Below are positions 34,801 through 47,900 of a stretch of DNA of 64,000 nt, piece by piece (the first letter of the stretch is position 1; every line of letters starts with the position of its first letter). Source of the DNA: Nymphaea colorata (lineage: Eukaryota > Streptophyta > Magnoliopsida > Nymphaeales > Nymphaeaceae); assembly GCF_008831285.2 (NCBI RefSeq), contig NC_045138.2:39919115-39983114 (forward strand), read 5' to 3'. The position numbers and the translations under genes were made by a program. Below the pieces are notes generated by a model. The model worked only from the letters and a program-made list of their open reading frames with translations. It was not told where the DNA came from and ran no database searches.

Positions 34801-37800
34801 AAATGAGAGAAACGTTCATCTAGAGCATTCATTAAGGCAACCAAAATTTCTCAGCGTGCTGTCTAAATGACTGATTAATTAAGATGTAATTGCATGATAA
34901 TCAGCTGCAGAACCAAGGCAAATTAGTTGTGAACTTAAAATAGCATCATGTATATCATACATATATATGTGTGTGGATTGCCATCTATGTAGATAAAACT
35001 GTCACGGAGAATAGTTATCTTTTGTTCCTTGATACATTCAGGGTGAGTCCATGTTGTTGCCTGTTTTGTGTGAAATATAAATGCACAAAAGCTATAGATA
35101 TATTTTCATGTGTGAACACATACATGTCTACATGTACAGATGGCATTCTTTTCTTGTATATTTTTCCCATCGCCATTGAATCTTCCAGTCATTTTAGTTA
35201 TTTTTTGACATTGCCACGACTGCAATGGAACAGAGATTTGTCATTCAACAATTTTACAGACATAACCGGTAACGCGACAATTAGTTGTTCATCCACGAAT
35301 CTGTAAGGTTTTATTTTCCATTTTCAAGTTACAGAATGCTTATAGTAAAAATATCTCTCTAATAATCACTGCAACATCAATTTTCAGCAATTTGGTCGAG
35401 AGCTTTTCGTCAGTGTTGGAAAACCAGTAAGCTTTTTACTATACTCTGTAACCGAATAATGGTGTTTGTTAGTAACACATTATTAACCATTAATAATCCA
35501 ATCACTTCCAATCGTATTGAAACTTTATGCAACCATTTCCTGCCATGTTCTTTCCATTTCTTAAACTTGGATTTGAATATCTTGATGCAGAAGCAATATA
35601 ACTCCCTGTCTGAGGAAGAACTACCCTTGTGCTGAGAAAAGATGTAAGTTCCTTTTTCCCTTTTTATTCATGCCTTTATGGCTAATTATCAAGAAAAAAT
35701 TCATTTTTTAAACTACCAACAAGGAAAAATAAAAAGACTTCAGCATAAGTTTCAGATACCTTTTCATTCTCCAAATCTGAAAAATATGGTCCATTTGCAG
35801 TTTCCACTTTGTTCATAGACTGTGGAAGTCCAGCAGCAACTCCCATCGGAGCCATCAATTATGAGGCAGATGGCCAGAGTAAAGGTGCCGCAACATTATT
35901 CGTGAGTCCGAACAATAACTGGGCAATGAGCAGCACAGGGGTATATCTGGATAATGATGATGACAACGATGAGTACATAGAATATTCCAACAGTTCTCTC
36001 CTGTCCATGCCTAATTCAGAACTCTATAAGTCAGCACGTATAGCTGCAACTTCTCTCAAATACTACGGACTGTGTCTTTATGATGGGAATTACACAGTGA
36101 AGCTCCATTTTGCAGAAATAATGATAACAGATGAAAAGAATTTCAGCAGTCTTGGAAGGCGCCTTTTCGATGTGTACATCCAGGTGAGGTCACGTTCTGC
36201 GTCCACAGGGAGAAGTTAAGTAGTTATTCCTGATTCGATCTGAAAACATATTCTTCATAAGTGCAGGGGGAGTTGAAGCTCCAGGATTTCAACATAAAAG
36301 AAAGTGCCAATGGTTCTTTCAAGGATGTTACTAAAGTATTCCCTAACATCACCGTGACAAGCGGCAGTCTCAGGATCCACTTGTTTTGGGCCGGGAAGGG
36401 TACCACAGTGATTCCAAAAAGAGGAGTTTATGGGCCTTTGATATCTGCCATTACTGTGACTCCTGGTACGGCCGTTTTAGTTTGATATGTAAATATACAT
36501 AAGTATACTTGATAGAAACATGAAAAATGCAAGGTATAATAACTGGCCCTTAGCTGGTGTTTGAGATTTCTTCGTCCTCTACAGTTGTATGTGTATATAG
36601 TATATGATAGTGTCACTCGGACTGAAGAACAAACTTCACTTGAATTAGGTGCCATATACTGGTTAATGCATTCATTTTTCTAGCTAGAACATATAGATAA
36701 CAATAATATACATGTCACAAGTATCCGATATATCAGATGTGAAGCATGTTGGGATACTTGTTTATATGTATATGGAAAGTATACATATGAGTTGATCTTT
36801 ATGAAACAAATTTGAAGTGCATGCATAAAATAAACTGTAGGAACTGTTTACAATGTCCACGGACAACTGACCATTTCCTTTAACCATTTTGGACATGTTT
36901 ACAGAATTTGAGATTCCCAAGCGACCGGTGGACCGGACTGTTCTTGTAATTGTGGTTGTTGTTGCATCTGCTGCCGTGCTCATCATCATACTGCTCGCTG
37001 TACTTTATGCTCGCCGCCGGGCCAATCATGGTAAGAGTAGATGAGATTAGCTGACAACATAACTTTGCTTCTCACGCTAAAGAATAAGAAATTAAACGAG
37101 TAGTGAACGTATTTGACGGCTTAGACGCATGGACATAAAATGGGAATCCAGGAGTTTCATCGGTTTATAATCATTAGTTCACATCTATGTTTTACTTCAT
37201 TTGCAGTAAAACATATAGGCGGCCCCTTCACTTTGCGCCAAATAAAAGCTGCCACGCGTAATTTTCATCAGGACAACAAGATCGGGCAAGGAGGCTTCGG
37301 ACCAGTTTACAAGGTAGTACGACTCTTGGTCACAAGATGAATGCACTTGAACTTTTTACAAAGTGAAGTTAAGTTTCTGTGGTATAATAAAAAGATGTTT
37401 AAGTTTTTATTTCCTTCATATAGTAAGCCTGTTTCCGATGTAAGTTAGCTGGGCAGCTAGATAGAAGAAAATCAAGACTTAAGCAACTTTTTGTTATTAT
37501 AGTAACTTCGTATGGTCTCTAAAATCTCGACAAGAAAATCACTAGGTTTGGCAAAAATTTTTGATATTCGTCACTATGGAGCTATGCAAAACTTGTATCA
37601 TATATGATCAACCAGGTGCGATCATCATGTGGCATGTTTGGATAGTCAAGCTTCTTATCTTGGCCAATTTCAGGGTTGCCTACCAAATGGTACAGTCGTT
37701 GCAATTAAGCAGCTCTCAGCCGAATCATATCAAGGAAATCGTGAATATATTACGGAAATAGGTTTGATCTCTGCGCTACAACACCCAAATCTGGTGAAAC

Positions 37801-39245
37801 TTTATGGCTGCTGCACTGAAGGAAACCAACTCTTTCTTGTTTACGAGTACATGGAGAACAACTCTCTAGCTCATGTCTTGTTCAGTAAGCTTAATCAACG
37901 CTTGATTCTTGTTGCAAATATTATTCTTCTCTTTTTTTCGTTAGCATCTTGATGGCATGCCCTTCTGTGCAAAACAAAAACAGGAGATGGTCCAAAATTG
38001 GATTGGAATACGCGCCGAAGAATTTGCATCGGAGTGGCCAAGGGTCTGGCGCATCTCCATGGAGGAACTAGATTGAATATTGTTCATCGAGACATAAAGC
38101 CCACAAATATTCTGCTGGACAAGGATCTCAATGCCAAAATATCTGACTTTGGATTGGCGAAACTGGTTGAGGCTGACCGCAGAAGCAGAACGCCTGAAGT
38201 AGAAGAGAACAATGACCGCAGTACCCAGCAGGATGGAGATGAGATCAGTGTGAGCAACACCCAACTTGATGAAGATGGGAGTGGTGAGGATGGAATCGAA
38301 AGCAGCACCACCCTTCCTGATCAAGTCGAGCATTCCTACAACCAGAGAACCCGCATAGTTGGAACCGAGTAAGTTTCTCTTTTAGTTGGAGAGTAAGAAT
38401 TGATAAGTTTATACAGGTCATTTTACCATCTTTGTTACTACACAAATGAAAATTACTGCACTTTCGTTTCAGAGCAATACAGGTCTTTCTACTTTATGTC
38501 AATGTTCTTAAAAGTTCCTGAACATGCATTTCTTTTCAGGGGTTATATAGCACCTGAATATAAGAGGAGCGGTCGCTTGTCTTGCAAAGCAGATGTCTAC
38601 AGCTTCGGCATTGTCGTCCTCGAAGTAGTGAGCGGCAAGAGCCACAGAAGCTGGCACAGTGAAAAGTGCCTCCCCATGCTTGATTGGGTATCTCCTCTAC
38701 CACAGCCTCTTAAAATTATACCCTTTTACAGGTAATAACTTTCTGTTCTTCCACAGGCACTTGTTCTTCAAAAGAATGGAAGACTTCTGGAACTTGTGGA
38801 TCCAGAGCTGGGTGCAGATTTCTCTGAGGAGGAGGCCTATGTCCTTCTTGATGTGGCCCTGAGATGCATCGATAAGTCTCCCTCACAGAGGCCTGACATG
38901 TGCACAGTGGTGGGCATGATGGAGAACCAAACTCCCATGAAACCTCAGCCTGTATCTTGCAAGGAGAAGAAGACAGTACCCTCTGAAGTTGAAATTGAGT
39001 ACAGCCAGTCCCAGTATAGCTGGGTTCGGGACGAAAGCCAGGATGGACCATGGACTGCTTCCATGTCAGGCACCAGTATGGACTACACAGACAGTGGTGT
39101 TAATCCTACATTGCGGGAGGACTCTCATCCTGTGGATATTGAATCCGGCCGCCGCCGCCGCCGATATACCAAGAACCAGAGGACCAAGTCCGTCGAACAT
39201 CGTCCGTCGTGGTCTTCATGCTATTCTGGTGGCACCAAGAAGTAA
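30934..39245 (+). CDS. LRR/malectin-like receptor kinase A (LRR-VIII-2 type)
   Basis: Single-pass plasma-membrane Ser/Thr kinase, 1071 aa. The 24 exons join in phase: 30934-31033, 31596-31719, 31850-31921, 32055-32123, 32698-32769, 32861-32932, 33027-33098, 33364-33435, 33523-33594, 33686-33757, 33864-33935, 34043-34114, 34206-34271, 35234-35302, 35388-35426, 35591-35643, 35801-36183, 36267-36465, 36905-37030, 37207-37313, 37674-37884, 37984-38368, 38540-38687, 38757-39245. Order: signal peptide ([14 protein letters not shown]), LRRs about 75-336 (most on their own 72-nt exon), malectin-like domain about 390-583, TM about 598-618, kinase from about 640. Motifs: [15 protein letters not shown] (Lys673), [14 protein letters not shown]. 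Residues 793-853 form a 61-residue acidic Ser/Thr-rich activation loop, where gene B has 9. Intron 34272-35233 has a GC donor. The tail carries five Arg codons (GCC/CGC run). The ligand is unknown. Confidence 0.93.
31508..31555. repeat. (TA)n microsatellite in kinase A intron 1
   Basis: About 24 TA units lie 40 bp upstream of the acceptor of exon 2. A second TA run (31766-31798) lies in intron 2. Confidence 0.9.
38166..38348 (+). other. Expanded activation loop in kinase A
   Basis: These 61 in-frame codons lie between the DFGLAKL segment and TRIVGT. The equivalent loop of gene B is nine residues (DEDENALNN, 51118-51144). The exon is 156 nt longer than its gene B counterpart (385 versus 229), with unchanged phase and flanking splice sites, so the extra 52 codons are a true in-exon insertion. 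The segment is rich in Asp, Glu, Ser, Thr, Asn and Gln. It contains [11 protein letters not shown], which resembles gene B's [11 protein letters not shown], suggesting growth by duplication around that point. Confidence 0.9.
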
Positions 39246-39699
39246 CCAAGATCAGGTGATAAGTAAAGGACATGCCACGTTGCAGGCTTGTGGTATAGAT
39301 TCACGTGTTTTTGTAGGTTAGCCTGCAATTGCTACGTATTGATGTTTACACTCTGATGATTTCTATGCATTTCTCTTGTGTCTTTTGTCTGATTATTATT
39401 TTGAAGCTCTGACTTCATGTAAACCATGTGATGCAACAATGCTGCAAAACACAAGTTGTGCTCACAGATGTCAATGCAATATTTACTTTCGAAGTTGATG
39501 GGCATGAAATATCGTCTTGTTCCACCTTTCTTAGAATTTTGATTTACCAAATTGATGTCGTCTGGATATGAAATATCGTCTTTGAAAGGAAAAAGTATCC
39601 GTTAGTTTCAAGAACGAAAGGATCATGACTTGCAGAAGGTATAAAACCAGATTTATAAAAGGAAAACAATTCCCAGAGGGCATTGGGCAAGAGAACAAC
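39246..39699. other. Kinase A 3' flank
   Basis: Probably the 3' UTR and downstream sequence of kinase A. No other gene was seen. Confidence 0.4.
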
Positions 39700-40330
39700 A
39701 GAGGATTTATTTTCTTGACAAGTAGGGATTGAGGATAAATTATTGGAAAAAGTAATACTTGTTTATAAAATGATATTGCTTGAATAAATAAGTTTCAGTA
39801 AATTGTCGATCATCGCCCCCTAGAACTTCGGTTCATGTGTACATAGAGTTGAATCTTCTTAAATAGATTTGAACGATCTGAATTATCAAAACTCAAAACT
39901 TCCTCCAAATTCATCCCCAAATTATAAGAAAGTACTGATTTTCATATTTAAATAACAATTGACAATCTTGAAGCTTGCCAGAGGATTTAGTCTGATCATA
40001 TAATAAATTAAGTACAAAATTGGTTCTTATATGTGTGTGTGTGTGCACGCGCTTATAAACTACTGCCAGAGTACTTTTATAAAAGATGATAGTCCGAGCT
40101 CTTGTGCCTTTTTCTCATAGAATTTTCAGTTATTAGAATATTAAAAATTAATAAAACTATCAAAGTCAAGATGCAAAGGAATTGGGCAACGACAGGGATC
40201 GGGTTTCAATCTCAATCCAAACATGAATACTTAACATTTGATTTTGGACTTAAATTGGATTTCAATAAGACTAGATTCTGTAGAATTGGATTCAAATCCA
40301 AATTTTTTATCATGGTACCGTAAGTATTAT
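39700..40330. repeat. Dispersed repeat, copy 2 of 3
   Basis: Same block order as 17880-18620. It contains CAATTGACAATCTTGAAG, TTGCCAGAGGATTTAG, CTTTTATAAAAGATGATAGTCC and a block like AATAAGACTAGATTCTGTAGA. It marks the start of the segment later duplicated with gene B to give the gene C unit (copy 3). Confidence 0.65.
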
Positions 40331-41996
40331 TCAACCGCTGCATTGTTAAAAGCATTTTCTGTTTCATTTAAAAGTTTGTCACGAATCAAACATTAATTCA
40401 GGCACAAACAAGATCCAACCTCAAATGTCAATCCAATTCGTAGCTACTGTTACTCAACCAATCAATATTGTGAAACAGACTCTAGTGATCTCAGACACCT
40501 CGGATCTGAGATCAGAAGTGAAACAAACACAGAGTCACACACACACAGTCTCTCTCTGATGCTAACTTTTCTCTGCAATCTCTCTCTTATTCTATAGTAA
40601 TAGATCAATTGTCATTGGCCATGCCTTTAGTAGCATTGGTTTTCTCTCTCTTCTTGTCCTCAAATTTTGGTATAGATTCCCATTTTATCGGGCCAACCAT
40701 GTTTTTTCAAAAGGTTTAGACTAACATTTTTTAATATTTTAATATGAAAAAGATTTGTTTGTCAAAACCAGCTCTCTCGTCAAGCCCGGCTCTATTCGCT
40801 AACTTAAACAAGCAGGATATGCGTTGCTAAGTTCTGCTTGACCGTAGATTATATATACATATTGTTTATCCGTACTTTTATTTATGCATTTATGCGTCTG
40901 ATTAAGATAAATAAAGTTCAGTTTTACACGTTACATGTGACAAAGATGACGCATCATACAGTACATGCAAACATGATAAATTATGAAGCAGTTTTTATGT
41001 TCGGCATACCAATACAGTAGTTTTTGTCCCATTTTTTTGTGCTTTGGATCTTTATTTGTGTCCAAAGTCTAGATCATATGTGATTTGACCTAAGAGATGT
41101 AAATCTCATTTAACTGGATCTAGATGTATAATCAATCCCTTTCTCCATTAAAGGGAATTGGAGCTCCGGTTTGGCTCCCAGTTTACAGCTTGAAGAAGAG
41201 GACCAGCTCGGCTGGTTCGGCTTGTTTGCCAGCTCTAGTACTTGTTGGAATTGGTGTCAATGGATAGGAATCAAATCAAATACACCTTTAATGTTTATAT
41301 TTACTTTTTTAGATATTGACATGTTCATATGCAAAACCTGACCCCCAAAGACAAATGAAAAAAGTCATATATCAATCCGAACCCAAAATCAGATTCCACA
41401 ATCTCAATCTGATCTACATCTGACTTTTACATTCATAGCTTAATTTTGAATTGAATTTCGCTGGGTTTTAAATGTGAAGACATTTGTATAAGATATTTGT
41501 TTAAATCCAATCCAATTCCGATCTGAGTCTAAATTTGATCGATATTTGTGAAATCCAAATATGATTGCAATTTAATTCAATTTCATTTAATCGGATGTTA
41601 ATTTTTTTTTATATCCAATCAAATAAAATAAAATGATTGAGATAGAATATATTGACATCCGTACTTGGGACCTGTGATGGACCGGCACCACTCACAGAGT
41701 TGACAATCGTGAGCTCTCAGTTGACAATCGTGAGCTTCCTCTTCGCTTCCCGTGGTCCACTGCATTCAAGAAGACTTAATTATTTGATTTAAAAACAAGT
41801 AAGTTGCTCGCATATCCTCCTCCATCGTCTTCCTGTTTCCAAATAAATTACATGGTTTCATGGCGGTTGCTGCGGCTTCCATGAAGGTCTTCCATGGAGC
41901 ATTTACGTTAACGCCGGTCATGGTTTGCCAAGCATGAGCCGCTGAGAAGCGGGCGCAAGGTGGATGAGAGAAGTAGCGGCGGCGGAGGCGGCGGCG
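40331..41996. other. Gene B upstream segment, duplicated upstream of gene C
   Basis: This has no gene of its own. It aligns in order with about 55440-55600 and 57670-58830 upstream of gene C: the CAATTGTCATTGGCC tract, the AATCCGA-type repeat (41270-41660), and GAGTTGACAATCGTG near the promoter. An upstream ATG at 41964 is in frame with the gene B start but is not conserved as coding in gene C. Confidence 0.55.
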
Positions 41997-44900
41997 ATGA
42001 TGACGAAGAAGACGATGAAGAGGAACGCCAGGCCTGTGATTGTCCTTCTCTGCTTCTTCTTCCTCTTCTTGTGCCCTTCTTCCTGTCAAACGCCAACCAA
42101 GTTGCCGCCGGGCGAGGGTACGCGACTTTGCTTCTTCTTCTCTTTTTCACGTTGGCGCGTTCGGAACCCTTTGAATTGCCTCGTCGTGAAACACGGATGA
42201 TTAGTAATTTCATAAGTGAAATGCGAGCGACAGTTATTGCAAAGGACTGGTGTTAAATGTCGATGCTCCAAAAAAGGTTCACTCCAAAGCAAAACGAAGG
42301 ATTTCATTCATCTTAGATGAATAGATTTAAAAGAAAAGATAGATGATGATGAAGATGACGATGTCATTAGGCGATAGCTACTTGCATGATTTTGTCAATT
42401 TTACATCTCCCATTTTATTCAGAACTTATTGGCTTTATTGAATAATCTTTATTCATGACTAAGAAAATATAGGAAAATTTTGTTTTCCGTGACAAATTTA
42501 GTTGTTATAAATTGAGAGCATTGTAAAGATTATAGCTGACATCCTTAATCCAGGTTTGTTTTGAACTACGAATACTCTTCCATAACGTTTAAATGGGCTT
42601 TTCCTAGATGAACTAGCATGTAACATAGCTGATCAGACTTGTTTCATCTAAAGTTTCCTTCGTTTTGAAGTTTATTCATTCGTTGACTTTATCTTTAGCG
42701 CATATATATATATAGCGCTCATGATTGAGAGTTGCAATCTAAGTAAAGTTCGCTTAAGATTTTATTTTATTGTCTAGTGGTGGTTCAAGCTGCTTGACGC
42801 GTACTGGATTTATTTGTTAATTCAAATTAATATAGAGTTTAGCATACCAACATTCAAGCTGTGTCCAAACAAGATCTGATGGAGTGCGGTTGGATCCAGA
42901 TCTATGATGGTGTGCGGTTGGATCCAGACCTGGAGCGTAGTGCGTGTGTGTATATCCTAGCTTGTAGCACCCCAAGCGTTTAATCTTATATCTAAAATTG
43001 TGAACAATTTTGGTGGGTTTATAAAAGAAATTGTTAAGCAATTGGTTGTTTTGGTTCCTCACCTTTTTTGGGACGGTAACCAAAGTTGGTAAGAATAATT
43101 TGAGATCTACCATATCAAGAGCCTATTAATTTGGTGGTCCATCTAAAAGGATTAAGTTTTCTGAATGGTAACATGCAAATGTTTGAGCATGTTTAAAATA
43201 GAGGAAAAACTTTTACACAGCAAAAAAAAAACATTCATCTTAGTTCTGTTATCGAGTAAAATGTTTTCCCATAAGAACGTTTCACTGTCATCCCAATTAC
43301 TTTGATTTCAAACATGGGTGAAGTTTTTCTTACCATAGCTGGGATTTTTTTCACCTCATTTCACCTGGAAAGGATTCGGCCGGGGCAAAAACTTGGAGGT
43401 GAAATTTTCAGCTCTGCAGTAAAAAGACATCTCGACGGGCTAAATTATCACTCTTTACGAAGCTTTTCTTCCTTGTTTTGAAATTGCGTACTCTTAATCG
43501 TTGGTGAAATTATGGAAGCAGTGGCTGCGCTGCAGCAGATAGGGAAGATCCTGGGGAAGACGGACTGGGACTTCAGTGTCGACCCATGCAGCGGTAAGTC
43601 GGGATGGACGACCCTCCGGCCTCAGAAGGGATTCGAGAATGAGGTCGGCTGCGATTGCAACAATACCGTCTGTCACGTCACCAGAATGTACGTACAACTC
43701 TTTCTCGCTTTTTCTCACACGTTACCTAAAAGTTTTGCACTTTTTACTTTCCTGTTCTTCGCCGGTAACAATTACAATACTGGCTTTAAAGGGCATAGCA
43801 TCATTGGTTGGTTAGATAGGTGAGCACGTAAAAGGAACATTGTAGTTTGATTTATGTGAATGTTATTTTATTGTATTATATTATAGATGAAGTGATTGTG
43901 GCACTTTAATTTAATTTATGTGTGTTTACTTATGTCCTAACTTTAGATATGTCAACATATTCGATTTGGATCGCCTATCAAAATGAATTGTTTCGAAAAA
44001 ATGGGATATGAAAAGACAATTAATATTTGATTAAGAAATTATATCAAATTAATATTTGATTAAGAAATTATATCGATGAGATTCAGATTTGGATCCTGAT
44101 ACATATAAGTATCTGACCGAATTTGGAGATAGATTAAAATTGAATTAAACAAATAACTTATATTAAGTGCTCTCGTATGTTGAAAATTGGTCAAATTTGG
44201 TTCAAAATTCGGATTTGGATATGAATGTAAAATTCAAATTCACAAGAAATTGGATTTCTTATTCAGATTTTATTTTTTTCGTACTCAAATTCAATTTAAT
44301 ATTTGAAAAGACATACAATTAAGAATATATCCGATTCAAATCCAGAAGCGAATTTAGGATGTTGAGGAGGGGAAGGGTGGTGTTGAGACTATTTTTATTT
44401 GTTTAAGGATGAAGGTTGTAGACATTGTGCTCACCTCAGTAATACTTGCAATACAGATTCCTGAAAACTCAAGGCCTAACTGGGACGCTACCGAAAGATC
44501 TATCGGGACTTCCATTTCTTGAACAATTGTAACGTATCCCATTACCATCTGATCCTTCCAATCTTCGGTGCATTTATGATTCACAAGAACTTCAATTGCA
44601 AATTCATTGTTCTGCTCTAAATATTAGGGATCTTACTCGGAACTACCTCTCTGGACCAATACCACCAGAATGGGGCTCACTCCGGCTCGTTAACGTGTAA
44701 GTGAATCTTGAGCAACCACGCACCGTCATTTCTTAATCTTTGTCGAACTGCTTTTCACTTTAGTTAGAAATTTGTTTTGAAAATTTAACACCTAAAATTT
44801 ATTGACGTTACTCAGCATTATATATACATGTATATAATCCTCCTCATTTTGTTTTCCTGAATCACTATAGGTCACTCATGTCCAATCGCCTCTCAGGGCC

Positions 44901-47900
44901 CATCCCAGAAGAACTTGGAAACATGATCTCTCTAAAGAATATGTAAGATTGAAATTTTACTCCCAATGTCTGTAGTTGTGCTTGTATCATATGCATCCAT
45001 TGCTGCTTTTGACTTTGTCCAAATGGAACAGAACGATTGAAAATAACCAGTTCTCCGGACAACTCCCACCACATATTGGAAATTTGACAAATTTAATCAG
45101 ATTGTAAGTTTACTATCCTGTCGCCTGTTTACTTATACTTGGTCTGTTTCTGGTATAAGATTACTAATGTTCGTGACATTTGATCTGAACGTAGGATAAT
45201 CTCATCAAATAATTTTACAGGAGAGCTACCGGCAACATTGGCAAGGCTCAAAAACATGACAGATTTGTAAGAAGTCGCTTTATTTTTCAGTCCTATTGCT
45301 TTTGACGAGGACAGACCTGAGCTCATTTCGACAAAAGACCTACACCCGTGACCCGAGTTCCATAGCTTTGCGTTCGCTACCACTCCGCGTTAAGAACACC
45401 ATTTGAAAATATGATTTTCTGCATCTTTGAGGGCATTGACGGATTCCACTGTAAAACATTCTCATAAAATCCACTATGCGCTTTTCAATTTCTCCACTTT
45501 AGAAGTCAAAATTAACATGCCAAGCATGGTTATTTATTCGAGGTCAGATGATCTTTCAATTTAGTTAGTCCCAAGCATGTATACCTCCCTGCAAAAGAGC
45601 CATGTATGAATTCAACTGTATATATAAAACTAACTAAATCTCTTTCACCTATCATGCCGTAGGATATATAAAGCTAATTAAATCTCTTTAATCATTCATG
45701 CCGTAGGATATATAAAACTAATTAAATATCTTTCATATGCAGTCGGATAAGTGACAATGGTTTTTCCGGAAAACTACCTGATTATATTGGGAACTGGATT
45801 CAACTGAATAAATTGTAAGTGTTACTGCTATCTTATTTCATGGTGAGTTATAAGTCCTCTTTAGAATGTGATGGGTTTGTTCTTTGTCATAAGAATGATC
45901 CAAGGAACAGATCTCGAGGGCCCTATTCCTCCCCTTGGTTCACTAAAGGGCCTTACATTCTTGTAAGTATTTTCCTTCTCTTTTTTAAAGTCCAAAAGAC
46001 TAGATTGGAGTTAGACATCACTATGAGAACGATTTTGTGCTCCATCTGAATGCAGAATGATTAGTGATATAAAAGGAACAGGTTCCAACTTCCCTGAGTT
46101 GAGCCAAATGAGTTTGGTCAGACTGTAAGTAACCATCTCTTTCCTTTTGTTATGTGTAAACATGATGCTTTCGAGGAAGGTGTATGTAAAGCTTGGGAGT
46201 TCCTTCCAAATAAAACGATTAATCTTGTCTTTTTGCTTTAGGATACTAAGAAATTCAAATATCTCTGGTGAAATCCCAGATTATCTTGGTGATATGGGAA
46301 GTCTGGAAATCATGTAAGTTGTATATTATCATTGAATAACATCAACGAAAAGAAATGTTAAAGCTTATATGCTTTGGTACTAGCTAAGACTAGTTCATAC
46401 ATGGTTACTACCCTTTTCTTTTACGGCAGAGATCTAAGCTTTAATCACCTGTCTGGTACTGTTCCAACTTCATTAATAAATCACAAAACCTTACGTAACA
46501 TGTGAGTATCATTATCAAAGTTCATTGCAATAAAGTTTGCATAAAGTTCTATATATAGGCCATTATGTGTATACATGTCAATGTGAATACTACATTCTGT
46601 TTTCTAGGTTCTTAACAAGCAATCAACTAAATGGCCCCTTCCCTGAATGGATCTTCAAGACGCAGTTCAAAACGTACGTTGCTCTTGCTCTTCAATACTT
46701 TCAGTTTTATTTTGGGAATGCTATTTTCACCTTTTTTTCACCTACTTTTTTCTCTTTTCGCTTCATTTTCTTCTCAAACCGTGGTTTATCTTAAGATTGG
46801 TGGAACTTAATCGAAAGAAAAGGCCTGAAAAACCAGCTGTTCTAAAATTATATTGACTGATTGACTCGAGGAGATGAACTCATATTCCTTCTTTGGCTGT
46901 TTTTCTCCAATAAAGTAACACGTTGAAGCTGCTCCTGCAGGATGACATCATCAACCTTAATGCCCCTCAATATTTACATCTTTTTATCTTGTAAAATTTG
47001 ACTTTGCTATTCCATTTTGACTTATAAGTTATTGACCTTTGAACAGAGATTTGTCGGTCAACAGTTTCACATCAACAGCTTCTGAAGGGTCGTCTTCCTG
47101 CCAAGTGCAAAATGCGTATGGACTTTTCTCTTTCTTTTTTGGGAATAGAGGTGGTCTGGTCCTGCTGGAGCACTAATTCAAATATATTTCTCCATTGATT
47201 GCTTTTCTTTCAATTTTTAGCAACTTGGTTGAAAGCTATTCACCAGCAACCGTGAACAGGTAAGCTCTTCCAGCTACTCTGACATTGCGTGTTGGGATTT
47301 TTACAACCTAATCTACTGTCAATCGCATTGATGTACATGAAAAATTAACCTAATAGATTCTTAATTTTTCTTTAAAAAAACTGAAATTCATGCAGCAAAG
47401 AAATATGTTCTTACTGGATTAATAACTTCACTTGCTCCGGAAAAAGAAAATGTAAGAAATATTTGGTACTTTTTCCTTTCTCATAAATTTCTAGCAAAAA
47501 TAGTTTTATGAAGCTTATTTAACATATTACATCGTTTTGATGTATTCATCGCAGATTCATCGTTTCATATAGACTGTGGAAGTAAGTCTCCCACCACCTT
47601 TGAAGGCACAACCTTTGAAAAAGATGGAGTAGTTGGTACTGCAACATTCTTTGCGAGTGAGAGTGAAGCATGGGCAATGAGCAGCACGGGTGCATACTTG
47701 GATAATGCTGATGTAGCTGATGATTTCACAGCTACCAACTCTTCGATTCTATCTATTCCTGATGCAGCAATCTATACCACAGCACGCCATTCTCCAATCT
47801 CCTTCAAATACTACGGACTCTGTCTCTGGGATGGACCTTATACAGTAACACTCTATTTTGCAGAAATAATGTTTACGGATGACAAAAACTTTAGCAGCCT

